Assembly: GCA_025612245.1 (NCBI GenBank)
Contig: JAAXKQ010000010.1
Coordinates: 1-64,000 of the forward strand
DNA: 64,000 nt
DNA from: Ignavibacteria bacterium
GTDB lineage: Bacteria; Bacteroidota; Ignavibacteria; Ignavibacteriales; SURF-24
Direction of reading: 5' to 3'
Shown in pieces: positions 44,739-53,286 of the stretch. Position numbers and translations under genes: made by a program. The notes under the pieces were generated by a model that was given only the letters and a program-made list of their open reading frames with translations, searched no databases and was not told where the DNA came from. Each line of letters opens with the position of its first letter. Within the stretch, counting starts at the first letter, position 1.

Positions 44739-45779
44739 ATGAAAAATTTTGCAATCACCGGCGTCGCTGGCTATATCGCCCCTCGCCACCTCCAGGCTAT
44801 TAAGGATACCGGCAACCACCTCCTCGCTGCTGTCGACCCGCACGACTCGGTCGGCATACTCGACCGGTACTTCCCAAACGCTAGCTTCTTTACAGAATTT
44901 GAACGCTTCGACCGCCATATTGAAAAACTTAGACGCAAAAACGGGGGCAATGCTATAGATTTCGTCTCTATCTGCTCCCCTAATAACCTCCACGATGCGC
45001 ATATGCGCTTCGCCCTGCGCGTCGGCGCTGATGCTATCTGCGAAAAACCCCTGGTCCTGAACCCCTGGAACCTGGACGCCCTCCAGGAACTCGAACAGGA
45101 ATCCGGCAAACGTATCTTTAATATATTGCAGCTCCGCGTCCACCCGGCTCTCATTGCCGTGCGGGAACAGGTCCAAAAACCAATGCCCGATGTTCGATCC
45201 TTGCAAAATAATTTCGCCTCCCCCGCAGACGCAAACCTCGAACCTCGTCCCTTGAAACTTGGACATAAAAAACACGACGTGACCCTTACTTATATCACCT
45301 CCCGTGGTCCCTGGTACGACTATTCCTGGAAAGGTGATATTTCTAAATCCGGCGGCGTGGCTATGAATATCGGTGTCCACTTCTTCGACCTCCTTATGTG
45401 GCTCTTCGGTAACGTCCAATTTAGCGAAGTCCACCTGGCCGAACCTCATAAAATGAGCGGATTCCTGGAACTCAAAAACGCTTATATTAGATGGTACCTG
45501 TCAATCGACCGGAATGACCTTCCCAAAAACGCCCTCGAACAGGGCCGCACAACGCATAGGTCAATTAGTGTCGACGGAAATGAAATTGAATTTACTGAGG
45601 GTTTCACCGACCTTCATACACGAGTTTACGAAAATATATTTAACGGCAAAGGCTTCGGAATAGACGACGCCCGGGCCTCAATAGAAACAGTTTACGCAAT
45701 AAGGATGGCTAAGCTTACGGAAAACCCCGATTGCCCCCATCCTTTCCTCCCGGCGGGGAAAATCAATAGCCAGTTTTAA
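44739..45779 (+). CDS. wbpB: UDP-N-acetyl-glucuronate 3-dehydrogenase-like (Gfo/Idh/MocA, WbpB/WlbA type)
   Basis: A 346-aa NAD-dependent oxidoreductase. FAITGVAGYIAPRHLQAIK (Rossmann), VSICSPNNLHDAHMRFAL, AICEKPLVL, NILQLRVHP and GVAMNIGVHFFDLLMWLFG match WlbA/WbpB, which oxidises C3 of UDP-GlcNAcA. A TTG two codons upstream is in frame; I use the ATG. Residues about 164-173 (ANLEPRPLKL) are encoded by family A heptamers at 45231-45260, an in-frame insertion in a loop before HDVTLTYITSRGPWY. The final Phe and stop codon fall in a family B array. Codons are C-rich. Confidence 0.9.
   Translation: MKNFAITGVAGYIAPRHLQAIKDTGNHLLAAVDPHDSVGILDRYFPNASFFTEFERFDRHIEKLRRKNGGNAIDFVSICSPNNLHDAHMRFALRVGADAICEKPLVLNPWNLDALQELEQESGKRIFNILQLRVHPALIAVREQVQKPMPDVRSLQNNFASPADANLEPRPLKLGHKKHDVTLTYITSRGPWYDYSWKGDISKSGGVAMNIGVHFFDLLMWLFGNVQFSEVHLAEPHKMSGFLELKNAYIRWYLSIDRNDLPKNALEQGRTTHRSISVDGNEIEFTEGFTDLHTRVYENIFNGKGFGIDDARASIETVYAIRMAKLTENPDCPHPFLPAGKINSQF
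45231..45260 (+). repeat. Family A heptamers inside the wbpB-like gene
   Basis: AACCTCGAACCTCGTCCCTTGAA-type DNA (two to four degenerate CCTTGAA/CCTCGAA units) lies in frame in the coding region and encodes NLEPRPLKL. Confidence 0.7.
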
Positions 45780-45840
45780 GTTGTAAGTTTTAAGTTTTGA
45801 ATGAAGAAAAGGGGAGAGATAAGTTTTGAAATTAAGTTAA
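45773..45840. repeat. Inverted family B array overlapping the wbpB-like stop codon
   Basis: TTTTAAG, TTGTAAG, TTTTAAG, TTTTGAA units, the reverse complement of AACTTAA. The TAA at 45777-45779 that ends the oxidoreductase gene is part of the first unit. More TTTTGAAATTAAG-like units follow to about 45838. Confidence 0.75.
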
Positions 45841-45920
45841 TGCAGAATTGCTTTTAACTAGCACATTAACTACCTTAAATTATAAGGCTCTTAATTCAAA
45901 ACTCTATATTATTCTTTTGT

Positions 45921-45956
45921 CTTTAACTTAAAACTTAAAACTCAAAATTTGCTCAA
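45921..45956. repeat. Family B array 5' of the second four-helix-bundle gene
   Basis: AACTTAAAACTTAAAACTCA units run up to the ATG at 45957; the last bases before the start (TTTGCTCAA) are degenerate units. Confidence 0.8.
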
Positions 45957-46310
45957 ATGTCAAGTTTGGTTGCTGCCAAGACGTTCACTTTCTCTCTGCA
46001 TATAATCGACTTGTACAAGGTTCTTAAAAGCAAGGGAGAATTTGTTCTTTCCCGTCAATTATTAAGAAGCGGGACGAGCATTGGGGCAAATGTAGAAGAA
46101 GCGACTGCTGCTCAGACGAGAAAAGATTTTCTGGCAAAAATATGTATTGCTTCAAAAGAAGCATACGAAACAAGATACTGGTTAAAACTACTCAATCAAA
46201 GTCAGTTAATTAAAGGCGATTACAATTGTTTTCTGAAAGAAATTGAAGAAATAACGAAAATTCTTACGGCAATAGTAAAAACGACTCAAAACGCAAAACC
46301 TAAAACTTAA
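45957..46310 (+). CDS. Four-helix-bundle protein, S23/IVP (Avd-like) family
   Basis: A 117-aa all-helical protein. Core signature QLLRSGTSIGANVEEATAA, then RKDFLAKICIASKEAYETRYWLKLL, is the S23 family; it is clearly paralogous to but diverged from the protein at 35822. It starts without a Shine-Dalgarno inside a family B (AACTTAA) array, and its C-terminus TTQNAKPKT is itself encoded by degenerate family B units. The array continues past the stop codon to 46388. So the gene is embedded in repeats that run through its ends. Confidence 0.87.
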   Translation: MSSLVAAKTFTFSLHIIDLYKVLKSKGEFVLSRQLLRSGTSIGANVEEATAAQTRKDFLAKICIASKEAYETRYWLKLLNQSQLIKGDYNCFLKEIEEITKILTAIVKTTQNAKPKT

Positions 46311-46388
46311 CACTTTCCTATTGCCTTTAACTTAAAACTCAAAACTTAAAACTTTCAGAATAAACTTAAAACTTAAAACTTAAAACTC
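46283..46388. repeat. Family B array over the 3' end of the second four-helix-bundle gene
   Basis: AACTCAA, AACGCAA, AACCTAA and AACTTAA units extend from within the last nine codons of the S23-type gene to just before the next gene. The interruption ACTTTCAGAA (46352-46361) occurs again within the array inserted in the next gene at 46906-46915, linking the two arrays. Confidence 0.85.
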
Positions 46389-46398
46389 CTTCACCCTT

Positions 46399-47832
46399 AT
46401 GGATCTCCTACAAAAAATATCTGCCTCTTCTGCCGTTGTCGGTATAATCGGACTCGGCTATGTAGGTCTTCCTTTGGGACTTGAGTTCGCCCTCAAGGGT
46501 TTTAAGGTAATCGGCTTCGACCTCGACCCCCGTAAGCCCGAATTTCTCTCCCGCAAAAAGACTTACATTAAGCACATAAGCGAAGAGAAAATAGCAAAGG
46601 CAGTCGATAGCGGAAAATTTACCGCAACAACCGATTTCTCCCGGCTTCCTGAAGTAGATGCAATTATAATCTGTGTGCCCACTCCATTGGATGAGCACCG
46701 CGAACCCGATATGACGTACATCGTCAACTCGGCAAAAACAATTCAGCAGTATTTAAGAAAAGGACAGTTTATTTCCCTGGAATCCACTACCTATCCCGGC
46801 ACAACCGACGAAATCCTTCTCCCGATGTTCGAACAGGCCCCGATAGTCCAGGCAAATACAGCAATAGATGCTTCCAACTTAAAACTTAAAACTGAAAACT
46901 TAAAACTTTCAGAAGAGACTCAGAACTTAAAACTTAAAACTCAAAACTTAAAACTTCCCGCTCCTTTTGTTGTCGGTGAAGATTTCTACCTGGCCTTCAG
47001 CCCCGAGCGCGAAGACCCCAACAACCCGGATTATTCCACCGCCACCATCCCTAAGGTAGTCGGCGGAACAACCCCTCAATGCCTGGCAATAGCAGAGGCT
47101 CTCTACGGAAATGTAATTGTTAAAGTGGTCCCCGTTAGCTCAACCCGTGCCGCTGAAGCAACTAAAATATTGGAAAACGTCTACCGCGCCGTAAATATCG
47201 CCCTGGTAAACGAACTCAAAATGGTGTTCGATAGAATGGATATCGACGTCTGGGAAGTAATTGAAGCCGCAAAAACCAAACCCTTCGGCTTTAACGCTTT
47301 CTACCCGGGACCCGGTCTCGGCGGCCACTGCATCCCAATCGACCCGTTCTACCTTACCTGGAAAGTACGCGAATTCGACATTAATACCCGCTTCATTGAA
47401 CTGGCGGGCGAAATAAATACTTACCAGCCCTACTACGTCGTTGAAAAAACCCGCGAGGCGCTGGATTGCAGCCTTAAAGCCCTTACCGGCTCTAAAGTGC
47501 TCATACTTGGGGCTGCTTATAAAAAAGATATAGACGACATGAGGGAATCCCCCTCTCTTAAACTTATTGAAATTTTCAGGGATAAAGGCGCTCTGGTCGA
47601 TTATAGCGACCCCTATGTGCTAAAACTCCCTAAAACCCGAAAGTATAACTTCGGAATGGAATCTGTAGCTCTTACTAAAGATTCCCTGGCACTGTACGAC
47701 GCCGTGGTCCTAAGTACCGACCATACCGCGTTCGATTACAAATTCATTGCTCAAAATTCCCGCCTGGTTATAGATACCCGTAACGCCTTCGCTAGGCATG
47801 GTATCAATTCAGGCAATATTTATAAAGCATAA
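46399..47832 (+). CDS. wbpA: UDP-N-acetyl-D-glucosamine 6-dehydrogenase (WbpA type) with repeat insertion
   Basis: A 477-aa NAD-dependent UDP-sugar dehydrogenase oxidising C6 of UDP-GlcNAc to the uronic acid. VVGIIGLGYVGLPLGLEFA (Rossmann), VPTPLDEHREPD, LESTTYPGTTDE, FYLAFSPEREDPNN, and catalytic Cys in GLGGHCIPIDPFYL are intact. Residues about 160-186 (NLKLKTENLKLSEET, then [12 protein letters not shown]) are encoded by an in-frame AACTTAA array at 46876-46956, in the loop just before the conserved GEDFYLAFSPER, where normal homologs have a short EEKSGLK-like segment. The catalytic residues lie outside it, so activity may be kept. Confidence 0.9.
   Translation: MDLLQKISASSAVVGIIGLGYVGLPLGLEFALKGFKVIGFDLDPRKPEFLSRKKTYIKHISEEKIAKAVDSGKFTATTDFSRLPEVDAIIICVPTPLDEHREPDMTYIVNSAKTIQQYLRKGQFISLESTTYPGTTDEILLPMFEQAPIVQANTAIDASNLKLKTENLKLSEETQNLKLKTQNLKLPAPFVVGEDFYLAFSPEREDPNNPDYSTATIPKVVGGTTPQCLAIAEALYGNVIVKVVPVSSTRAAEATKILENVYRAVNIALVNELKMVFDRMDIDVWEVIEAAKTKPFGFNAFYPGPGLGGHCIPIDPFYLTWKVREFDINTRFIELAGEINTYQPYYVVEKTREALDCSLKALTGSKVLILGAAYKKDIDDMRESPSLKLIEIFRDKGALVDYSDPYVLKLPKTRKYNFGMESVALTKDSLALYDAVVLSTDHTAFDYKFIAQNSRLVIDTRNAFARHGINSGNIYKA
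46876..46956 (+). repeat. Family B heptamer array inside the wbpA-like gene
   Basis: About nine AACTTAA/AACTCAA/AACTGAA units with a TTTCAGAAGAGACTCAG interruption lie in frame. Because 7 and 3 are coprime, every 21 nt yields one 7-residue unit (NLKLKTE, NLKLKTQ). Confidence 0.92.
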
Positions 47833-47887
47833 CTTGGAAGGTTAGTTATAAGGTTATTGTTCAGTTAAGTGTAAGTACCCTGTTTTT

Positions 47888-47921
47888 TCCTCTTCCTTAA
47901 CCTTAACCTCAACCTTAACCG
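47888..47921. repeat. Short family A variant array
   Basis: CCTTAAC, CTTAACC, CTCAACC units lie in the gap before rmlA. Confidence 0.6.
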
Positions 47922-47958
47922 CTCTTTCTCTTCCCGTCTAAACAGAATAACCATACGC

Positions 47959-48828
47959 ATGAAAGGAATCATACTCGCCGGCGGAGCAGGCACACGCTTG
48001 CAGCCTGTTACTCAGTGCATCAACAAAAATTTGTTGCCTGTTTATAATAAGCCTATGGTCTATTATCCCTTAACTACCTTAATGCAGGCCGGTATAAGGG
48101 ATATATTGGTGATATCAACCCCTCAGGACGTAAACCAGTTTCAGCACCTGCTTAAGGATGGCAGCCAGTGGGGCATTAGTATCAGCTATGCGGTCCAGCA
48201 CGTACCTAAAGGCATTGCCGAGGCTTTCCTTATAGCCGAAAGTTTTATCAATGACGATGAAACTTGCCTTATCCTTGGCGATAATATCTTCTTCGGATCA
48301 AACCTCTGTCCAAAGCTTAAAACGGCTGCCGCGCTAAAGAACGGCGCCCTCGTCTTTGGCTACCCGGTCGACGATCCCGAAAGATTCGGTGTGGTTGAGT
48401 TCGATTCAAATGGACACGTAAAAAGTCTGGAAGAAAAGCCCGCACAGCCTAAATCAAACTTTGCTGTTACTGGGCTATATTTTTATGATAAAAACGTGGT
48501 ATCCTTCGCAAAACAGCTTAAACCCTCCAAAAGGGGCGAGCTGGAAATAACGGACCTTAATAAAATTTACTTATCCCTGGGCTTGCTTAATGTCGAGCTG
48601 TTGGATAAGGGAATTGCATACCTCGATACCGGTACGCACGAGTCCCTCCTTCAGGCTGCCAATCTGGTGGAAAATATAGAAACTCACCAGAGAATGGTCA
48701 TAGGTTCGCCTGAGGAAACTGCTCTTAATAATGGATGGATTACTTCTGAAACTATGGAGAAACTGGCCTATCCGTTAATGCAGAATGGATATGGTAAATA
48801 TCTTTCATCATTAACAAATTTTAATTAA
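47959..48828 (+). CDS. rmlA: Glucose-1-phosphate thymidylyltransferase
   Basis: A 289-aa nucleotidyltransferase making dTDP-glucose from glucose-1-phosphate and dTTP. Signature [32 protein letters not shown], then [33 protein letters not shown] and [13 protein letters not shown]. The usual rmlB, rmlC and rmlD are not in the window, so the final dTDP-sugar is undetermined. Composition begins to drop in GC after this gene. Confidence 0.95.
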   Translation: MKGIILAGGAGTRLQPVTQCINKNLLPVYNKPMVYYPLTTLMQAGIRDILVISTPQDVNQFQHLLKDGSQWGISISYAVQHVPKGIAEAFLIAESFINDDETCLILGDNIFFGSNLCPKLKTAAALKNGALVFGYPVDDPERFGVVEFDSNGHVKSLEEKPAQPKSNFAVTGLYFYDKNVVSFAKQLKPSKRGELEITDLNKIYLSLGLLNVELLDKGIAYLDTGTHESLLQAANLVENIETHQRMVIGSPEETALNNGWITSETMEKLAYPLMQNGYGKYLSSLTNFN

Positions 48829-48924
48829 GGTTACTTTCCCTTGAGTTTATTTTTATCTTCTAATCTCACTTAACTTCAGATCGTAATAAGTTAATTCTCA
48901 AAATAAACTGAAATTTTACAGCAT

Positions 48925-50037
48925 ATGAAAAAAGCACTCATCACCGGCATTACAGGTCAGGACGGCTCATATTTAACGGAAATACTTTTGGAAAAGGGTT
49001 ATGAAGTTCATGGAATTGTTAGAAGAAGCAGTTCAATTAATACTGGAAGAATAGATCATCTTTATAACAATCCCGAAATTAAAGATAAAAGATTATTTCT
49101 TCATTATGGCGATGTAGTCGATACAAGTAATCTCAATAGATTACTAGAAAAAATATGCCCTAATGAAATTTATAACCTTGCCGCACAGAGTCACGTAAAG
49201 GTTTCTTTCGAAGTCCCCGATTATACTGCCCAGGTGGATGCTCTTGGCACATTAAGATTTTTGGATGCCATCAGGGAAGTGGGCTTAGGTCGCGAAACAA
49301 AATTCTATCAGGCTTCCACAAGTGAGCTTTTCGGTAAAGTACAGGAAGTGCCGCAGAAAGAAACAACTCCTTTCTATCCTCGTTCCCCGTATGGTGTAGC
49401 TAAGTTGTATGGATATTGGATAGTTATTAATTACCGGGAAGCATATAATCTTTTTGCATGTAATGGTATTTTGTTTAATCATGAATCCCCGAGACGCGGT
49501 GAAACATTTGTAACTCACAAAATTACCATTGCAGCGTCAAAAATCGTGTTGGGCTTACAAGAAAAATTAGTATTAGGAAATCTTAATTCTAAGCGCGATT
49601 GGGGATATGCTCCCGAGTATTGTGAGGGCATGTGGCGAATACTTCAGCACGAAAAAGCCGACGATTTCGTCCTTGCTACAGGTGAAACACATACTGTACG
49701 TGAATTCACGGAACTTGCATTCAAAGAACTAGGAATTGAGCTGGAGTGGTGCGGCTCTGAAGGAAACGAAAAAGGAATAATAAAATCCTTCGATTCAACA
49801 TTTTTAGAAACATCTTCACTTAAAACTCAAAACTTAAAACTTAAAACTGATCACCTTCGTCCTGGTTCCTGTATTGTTGAAGTTTCTCCTTCATATTATC
49901 GCCCGACAGAGGTTGAGTTACTTATTGGTGATGCATCTAAAGCGAAAGAAAAGTTAGACTGGCAGCCTAAGATTAGATTGGAAGAACTTGTAAGACTTAT
50001 GGTCAAATGCGATTTCCAAAGATTAAAAATATTCTAG
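48925..50037 (+). CDS. gmd: GDP-mannose 4,6-dehydratase (second copy) with repeat insertion
   Basis: A 370-aa enzyme nearly the same in sequence as the first Gmd ([38 protein letters not shown]), but its DNA is AT-rich. Residues about 299-309 ([10 protein letters not shown]) come from a family B array at 49818-49850; the first copy has a similar-length [11 protein letters not shown] there, so the array replaced rather than simply lengthened the loop. No second fcl is present, so it may feed a different 6-deoxyhexose or be a functional duplicate. Confidence 0.94.
   Translation: MKKALITGITGQDGSYLTEILLEKGYEVHGIVRRSSSINTGRIDHLYNNPEIKDKRLFLHYGDVVDTSNLNRLLEKICPNEIYNLAAQSHVKVSFEVPDYTAQVDALGTLRFLDAIREVGLGRETKFYQASTSELFGKVQEVPQKETTPFYPRSPYGVAKLYGYWIVINYREAYNLFACNGILFNHESPRRGETFVTHKITIAASKIVLGLQEKLVLGNLNSKRDWGYAPEYCEGMWRILQHEKADDFVLATGETHTVREFTELAFKELGIELEWCGSEGNEKGIIKSFDSTFLETSSLKTQNLKLKTDHLRPGSCIVEVSPSYYRPTEVELLIGDASKAKEKLDWQPKIRLEELVRLMVKCDFQRLKIF
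49818..49850 (+). repeat. Family B heptamer array inside the second gmd gene
   Basis: ACTTAAAACTCAAAACTTAA then further AACTTAA and AACTGAT units, about four to five in total, read in frame as [10 protein letters not shown]. Confidence 0.88.
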
Positions 50038-50099
50038 GTTATATAATTACAGATAAAAATTTAAAAAATAAATATTTCAAAAATTAAATTTGAGCAAAT

Positions 50100-51104
50100 A
50101 TGTTAAACGGGAAAACAATTCTTGTTACCGGTGGTACCGGTTCATTTGGCAAAAAGTTTATTAAAACGGTTTTTCAGAGGTATGAGCCAAAAAAAATTAT
50201 CGTTTATAGTCGAGACGAATTAAAACAGTTCGAAATGCAGGAATCGGATTTTTTCAAGCCTCATAAAGAAAGGATCCGATATTTTATTGGTGATGTAAGG
50301 GATGAACAGAGATTAAGAAGAGCAATGGAGGGTGTTGATATAGTGGTTCATGCAGCAGCATTAAAACAGGTCCCTGCTGCTGAGTATAACCCTTTCGAAG
50401 CAGTAAAAACTAATGTGATCGGTGGGCAAAATGTAATAAATGCTTCCATTGATGCTGGAGTTCATAAAGTAATTGCTTTGAGTACTGATAAAGCTGCTGC
50501 TCCTATTAATTTGTATGGGGCTACAAAGTTAGCCTCAGATAAATTATTCATTGCTGCAAATAATTTCAAAGGATCCCACGACATTCGCTTTTCAGTTGTT
50601 CGCTATGGAAACGTGATGGGAAGTAGGGGATCAGTTATTCCGTTTTTTATGAAAAAAGCAAAAGAGGGGGTTTTACCTATCACGGATGATAGAATGACAA
50701 GATTTAATATAACTCTTCAAGAAGGAGTCGATTTTGTTATTAAAAACTTAAAAAGAATGTGGGGTGGGGAATTATTTGTTCCAAAGATCCCTTCATATAA
50801 AATTCTTGATGTGGCCAAAGCAGTTGCTCCAGATTGCAAGATAGAGATAGTCGGTATTCGTCCTGGTGAAAAGATTCATGAAGAAATGATAACAGAAACA
50901 GATGCGATAAATACTGTCGAGTTTGATGATTATTTCGTAATTCTTCCCTCAACGAAACTGTGGGATATAGAAAAATTTAAGAATGAGAGCAATGGTAAGG
51001 CTGGAAAATTTTGTGAGTTAGGTTTTAAATATAATAGTGGAACAAATACAGAGTGGCTTACCTGCGAACAAATAAGGGAGTTAATTCAAAATTATGTTAA
51101 CTAA
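50100..51104 (+). CDS. pseB: UDP-N-acetylglucosamine 4,6-dehydratase (inverting)
   Basis: A 334-aa SDR enzyme that dehydrates UDP-GlcNAc and inverts C5, the first step to pseudaminic acid. Signatures: LVTGGTGSFGKKFI, VVHAAALKQVPAAEYNP, STDKAAAPINLYGATKLASDKLF (catalytic Lys and Tyr-x3-Lys). Overlaps pseC by 11 nt, showing translational coupling. Starts the pse gene run. Confidence 0.95.
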   Translation: MLNGKTILVTGGTGSFGKKFIKTVFQRYEPKKIIVYSRDELKQFEMQESDFFKPHKERIRYFIGDVRDEQRLRRAMEGVDIVVHAAALKQVPAAEYNPFEAVKTNVIGGQNVINASIDAGVHKVIALSTDKAAAPINLYGATKLASDKLFIAANNFKGSHDIRFSVVRYGNVMGSRGSVIPFFMKKAKEGVLPITDDRMTRFNITLQEGVDFVIKNLKRMWGGELFVPKIPSYKILDVAKAVAPDCKIEIVGIRPGEKIHEEMITETDAINTVEFDDYFVILPSTKLWDIEKFKNESNGKAGKFCELGFKYNSGTNTEWLTCEQIRELIQNYVN

Positions 51105-52266
51105 AAAATACTCTTATGGAAAACAATGTATCGATCAATCTGATATTGATGCAGTAGTCGAAGTTCTGAAATCCGATTGGATGACACAAGGTCCAACAGT
51201 CACAAAATTCGAAAATGAATTATGTAAAAAATTCAATACTAAATATGCAACAGTTGTAAGTAATGGAACTGCAAGCCTTCATCTCATAGCTATGGGCTTG
51301 GGATGGAAAACTGGTGATATTATAATTACTTCTCCAATTACATTTGTTGCAAGTTCAAATTGTGCCTTATATGTTGGCGCTACTCCGGACTTTGTAGACA
51401 TAGATCCGGTTTCTTATACAATAGATATAAATCTCTTGGAAGATAAGATCCAAAAGTATAGAAAAAATGGCAAAAATATAAAAGCAGTTGTAGGCGTGGA
51501 TTTTGCGGGACATCCATGTGAATGGGAATCCCTTAGATATTTGGCTGATAAATATGATTTCCAATTAGTTAACGACAATTGTCACGCATTAGGTGCTGAA
51601 TATGATGGGAACTTTGACTATGCTGCAAAGTATGCTGATGCAGTCAATTTTAGCTTTCATCCTGTAAAGCATATTACGACTGGAGAGGGTGGTGCGGTTT
51701 TGACTAATAATCTAGAACTTAATGATAAAGTAAAATTATTAAGAACTCATGGTATTACAAAAGATAAAAGTCTTTTGGAGAAAAATGATGGTCCATGGTA
51801 CTATGAGATGCATAATTTGGGCTATAATTACAGAATAACGGATTTTCAGTGTGCTCTTGGTATTACTCAGCTTAAAAAATTAGATTACTTTGTTAAAAAA
51901 AGACGCGATATTGCAAAATATTATAATGAGCGTTTTGAAAACGTCAAACAATTTATTACTCCCAAAGTATCTAAGTATGCCAGGCATGCATATCATATAT
52001 ATCCTTTGCAGGTCCATTTTGAAATGATTTCTTTGAACCGGAATGAATATTTCAGTAAGCTGAAAGAAAATGGAATAAATTGTCAGGTGCATTATATTCC
52101 AGTTCATTTACAGCCATACTATAAGAAAAACTATGGTTTCAAAGTTGGGGACTATCCTAATGCTGAAAGTTTTTATAGCAAAGAAGTTTCTATTCCAATA
52201 TATCCTTCATTAGAGGAAGAGGATCTAGAATCTATAACGGATTTATTAATAAAATCATTATTCTAA
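51094..52266 (+). CDS. pseC: UDP-4-amino-4,6-dideoxy-N-acetyl-beta-L-altrosamine transaminase
   Basis: A 390-aa PLP aminotransferase of the DegT/DnrJ/EryC1 family. PLP lysine is K192 in FSFHPVKHITTGEGG, the typical PseC form; YGKQCIDQSDIDAVVEVLKSDWMTQGPTVTKFE (in part) and VNDNCHALGAEYDG agree. It aminates C4 of the PseB product with glutamate. I do not see a separate WbpE-type aminotransferase in the window. Confidence 0.95.
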   Translation: MLTKKYSYGKQCIDQSDIDAVVEVLKSDWMTQGPTVTKFENELCKKFNTKYATVVSNGTASLHLIAMGLGWKTGDIIITSPITFVASSNCALYVGATPDFVDIDPVSYTIDINLLEDKIQKYRKNGKNIKAVVGVDFAGHPCEWESLRYLADKYDFQLVNDNCHALGAEYDGNFDYAAKYADAVNFSFHPVKHITTGEGGAVLTNNLELNDKVKLLRTHGITKDKSLLEKNDGPWYYEMHNLGYNYRITDFQCALGITQLKKLDYFVKKRRDIAKYYNERFENVKQFITPKVSKYARHAYHIYPLQVHFEMISLNRNEYFSKLKENGINCQVHYIPVHLQPYYKKNYGFKVGDYPNAESFYSKEVSIPIYPSLEEEDLESITDLLIKSLF

Positions 52267-52269
52267 TTG

Positions 52270-53286
52270 ATGAATGTAATTATTTTAACTGAAGGTTTTA
52301 ACAATACTGGTTTTGGGCATCTGACTAGGTGTACAGCTATTTATCAGGCTTTTGAGGCAAATGGAATTATACCAAAATTGATAGTTAATGGTGATAAGAA
52401 TGCAGAATCAATACTTGGTAATTTAAATTTTGCCATATTAAATTGGTTACACAATACTTCGCTATTATTCGATCATCTAAATAAACAAAGTATTGTAGTT
52501 ATTGATTCTTATCTTGCTGATTTGAAATTGTATAATGAATTAACCTTGAAAGTTAAAAATTGTGTCTTTATTGACGATAATTTAAGGCTTCCATATCCTA
52601 GTGGAATATTATTGAACGGGACTGTAGGATCAGAGAGTTTCGAATATCCTGAAAGAGATAAAAGAGAATATTTACTCGGAAGTAAGTATATCCCTTTACG
52701 AACGGATTTCTGGCATGTCCCTGAAAAAACAATTAATAATAATGTTGCTCAGATTCTAATAACTGCAGGTGGACAAGATATCAGAAATATTACACCGGAA
52801 ATTCAGAAAGTGGTAAATGAAAAATATCCAAATGTAGTTAAAAATGTTGTTGTTGGTACCGCTTTTTCTAATAAAGATGAAATTGTAAAATCCAAAGATG
52901 AAAATACATCTTTATATTTTCAACCAGATTCAGAACAAATGAAATCTTTAATGTTGAAAAGCGATATCGCTATTTCAGCTGCAGGCCAAACCTTATATGA
53001 ACTTGCGCGGACTGGTACACCTACCATTGCAATTGGTGTTATAGAAAATCAATTGAATAATATTAAAGGTTGGGAAAAGGCAGGATTTATCAATTATGCG
53101 GGATGGTGGAATAGTGCTGAGTTAAGTGAAAATATTTTAAAAGAAATGGAAAAGCTAGAACAACATGAGGTGAGAAATTCCAAATCCCAAATCGGAATAT
53201 CATTAGTAGATGGGAAAGGCGCTTTTCGCTTAGTTGAATACTTAAAGGAAAAATTAGAACATGAAAATACTATTTCTAACCAATAA
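52270..53286 (+). CDS. pseG: UDP-2,4-diacetamido-2,4,6-trideoxy-altropyranose hydrolase
   Basis: About 338 aa, GT-B-like fold; removes UDP from the nucleotide sugar to release 6-deoxy-AltdiNAc-type sugar. N-terminal IILTEGFNNTGFGHLTRCTAIYQAF (His in GHLTR), VFIDDNLRLPYPSGILLNG and ISAAGQTLYELARTGTPTIAIG match PseG. It starts 3 nt after pseC stops (a TTG at 52267 is also in frame) and overlaps the next gene by 26 nt. If the acyl group is formyl here, PseG must accept a formylated sugar. Confidence 0.93.
   Translation: MNVIILTEGFNNTGFGHLTRCTAIYQAFEANGIIPKLIVNGDKNAESILGNLNFAILNWLHNTSLLFDHLNKQSIVVIDSYLADLKLYNELTLKVKNCVFIDDNLRLPYPSGILLNGTVGSESFEYPERDKREYLLGSKYIPLRTDFWHVPEKTINNNVAQILITAGGQDIRNITPEIQKVVNEKYPNVVKNVVVGTAFSNKDEIVKSKDENTSLYFQPDSEQMKSLMLKSDIAISAAGQTLYELARTGTPTIAIGVIENQLNNIKGWEKAGFINYAGWWNSAELSENILKEMEKLEQHEVRNSKSQIGISLVDGKGAFRLVEYLKEKLEHENTISNQ

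Noticed and set aside
44679-45449. A 256-codon open frame on the minus strand opposite the wbpB-like gene
   Set aside because: It is the antisense shadow of a well-supported coding gene with strong C-ending codon bias, has no ribosome site and shows no recognisable protein motif.
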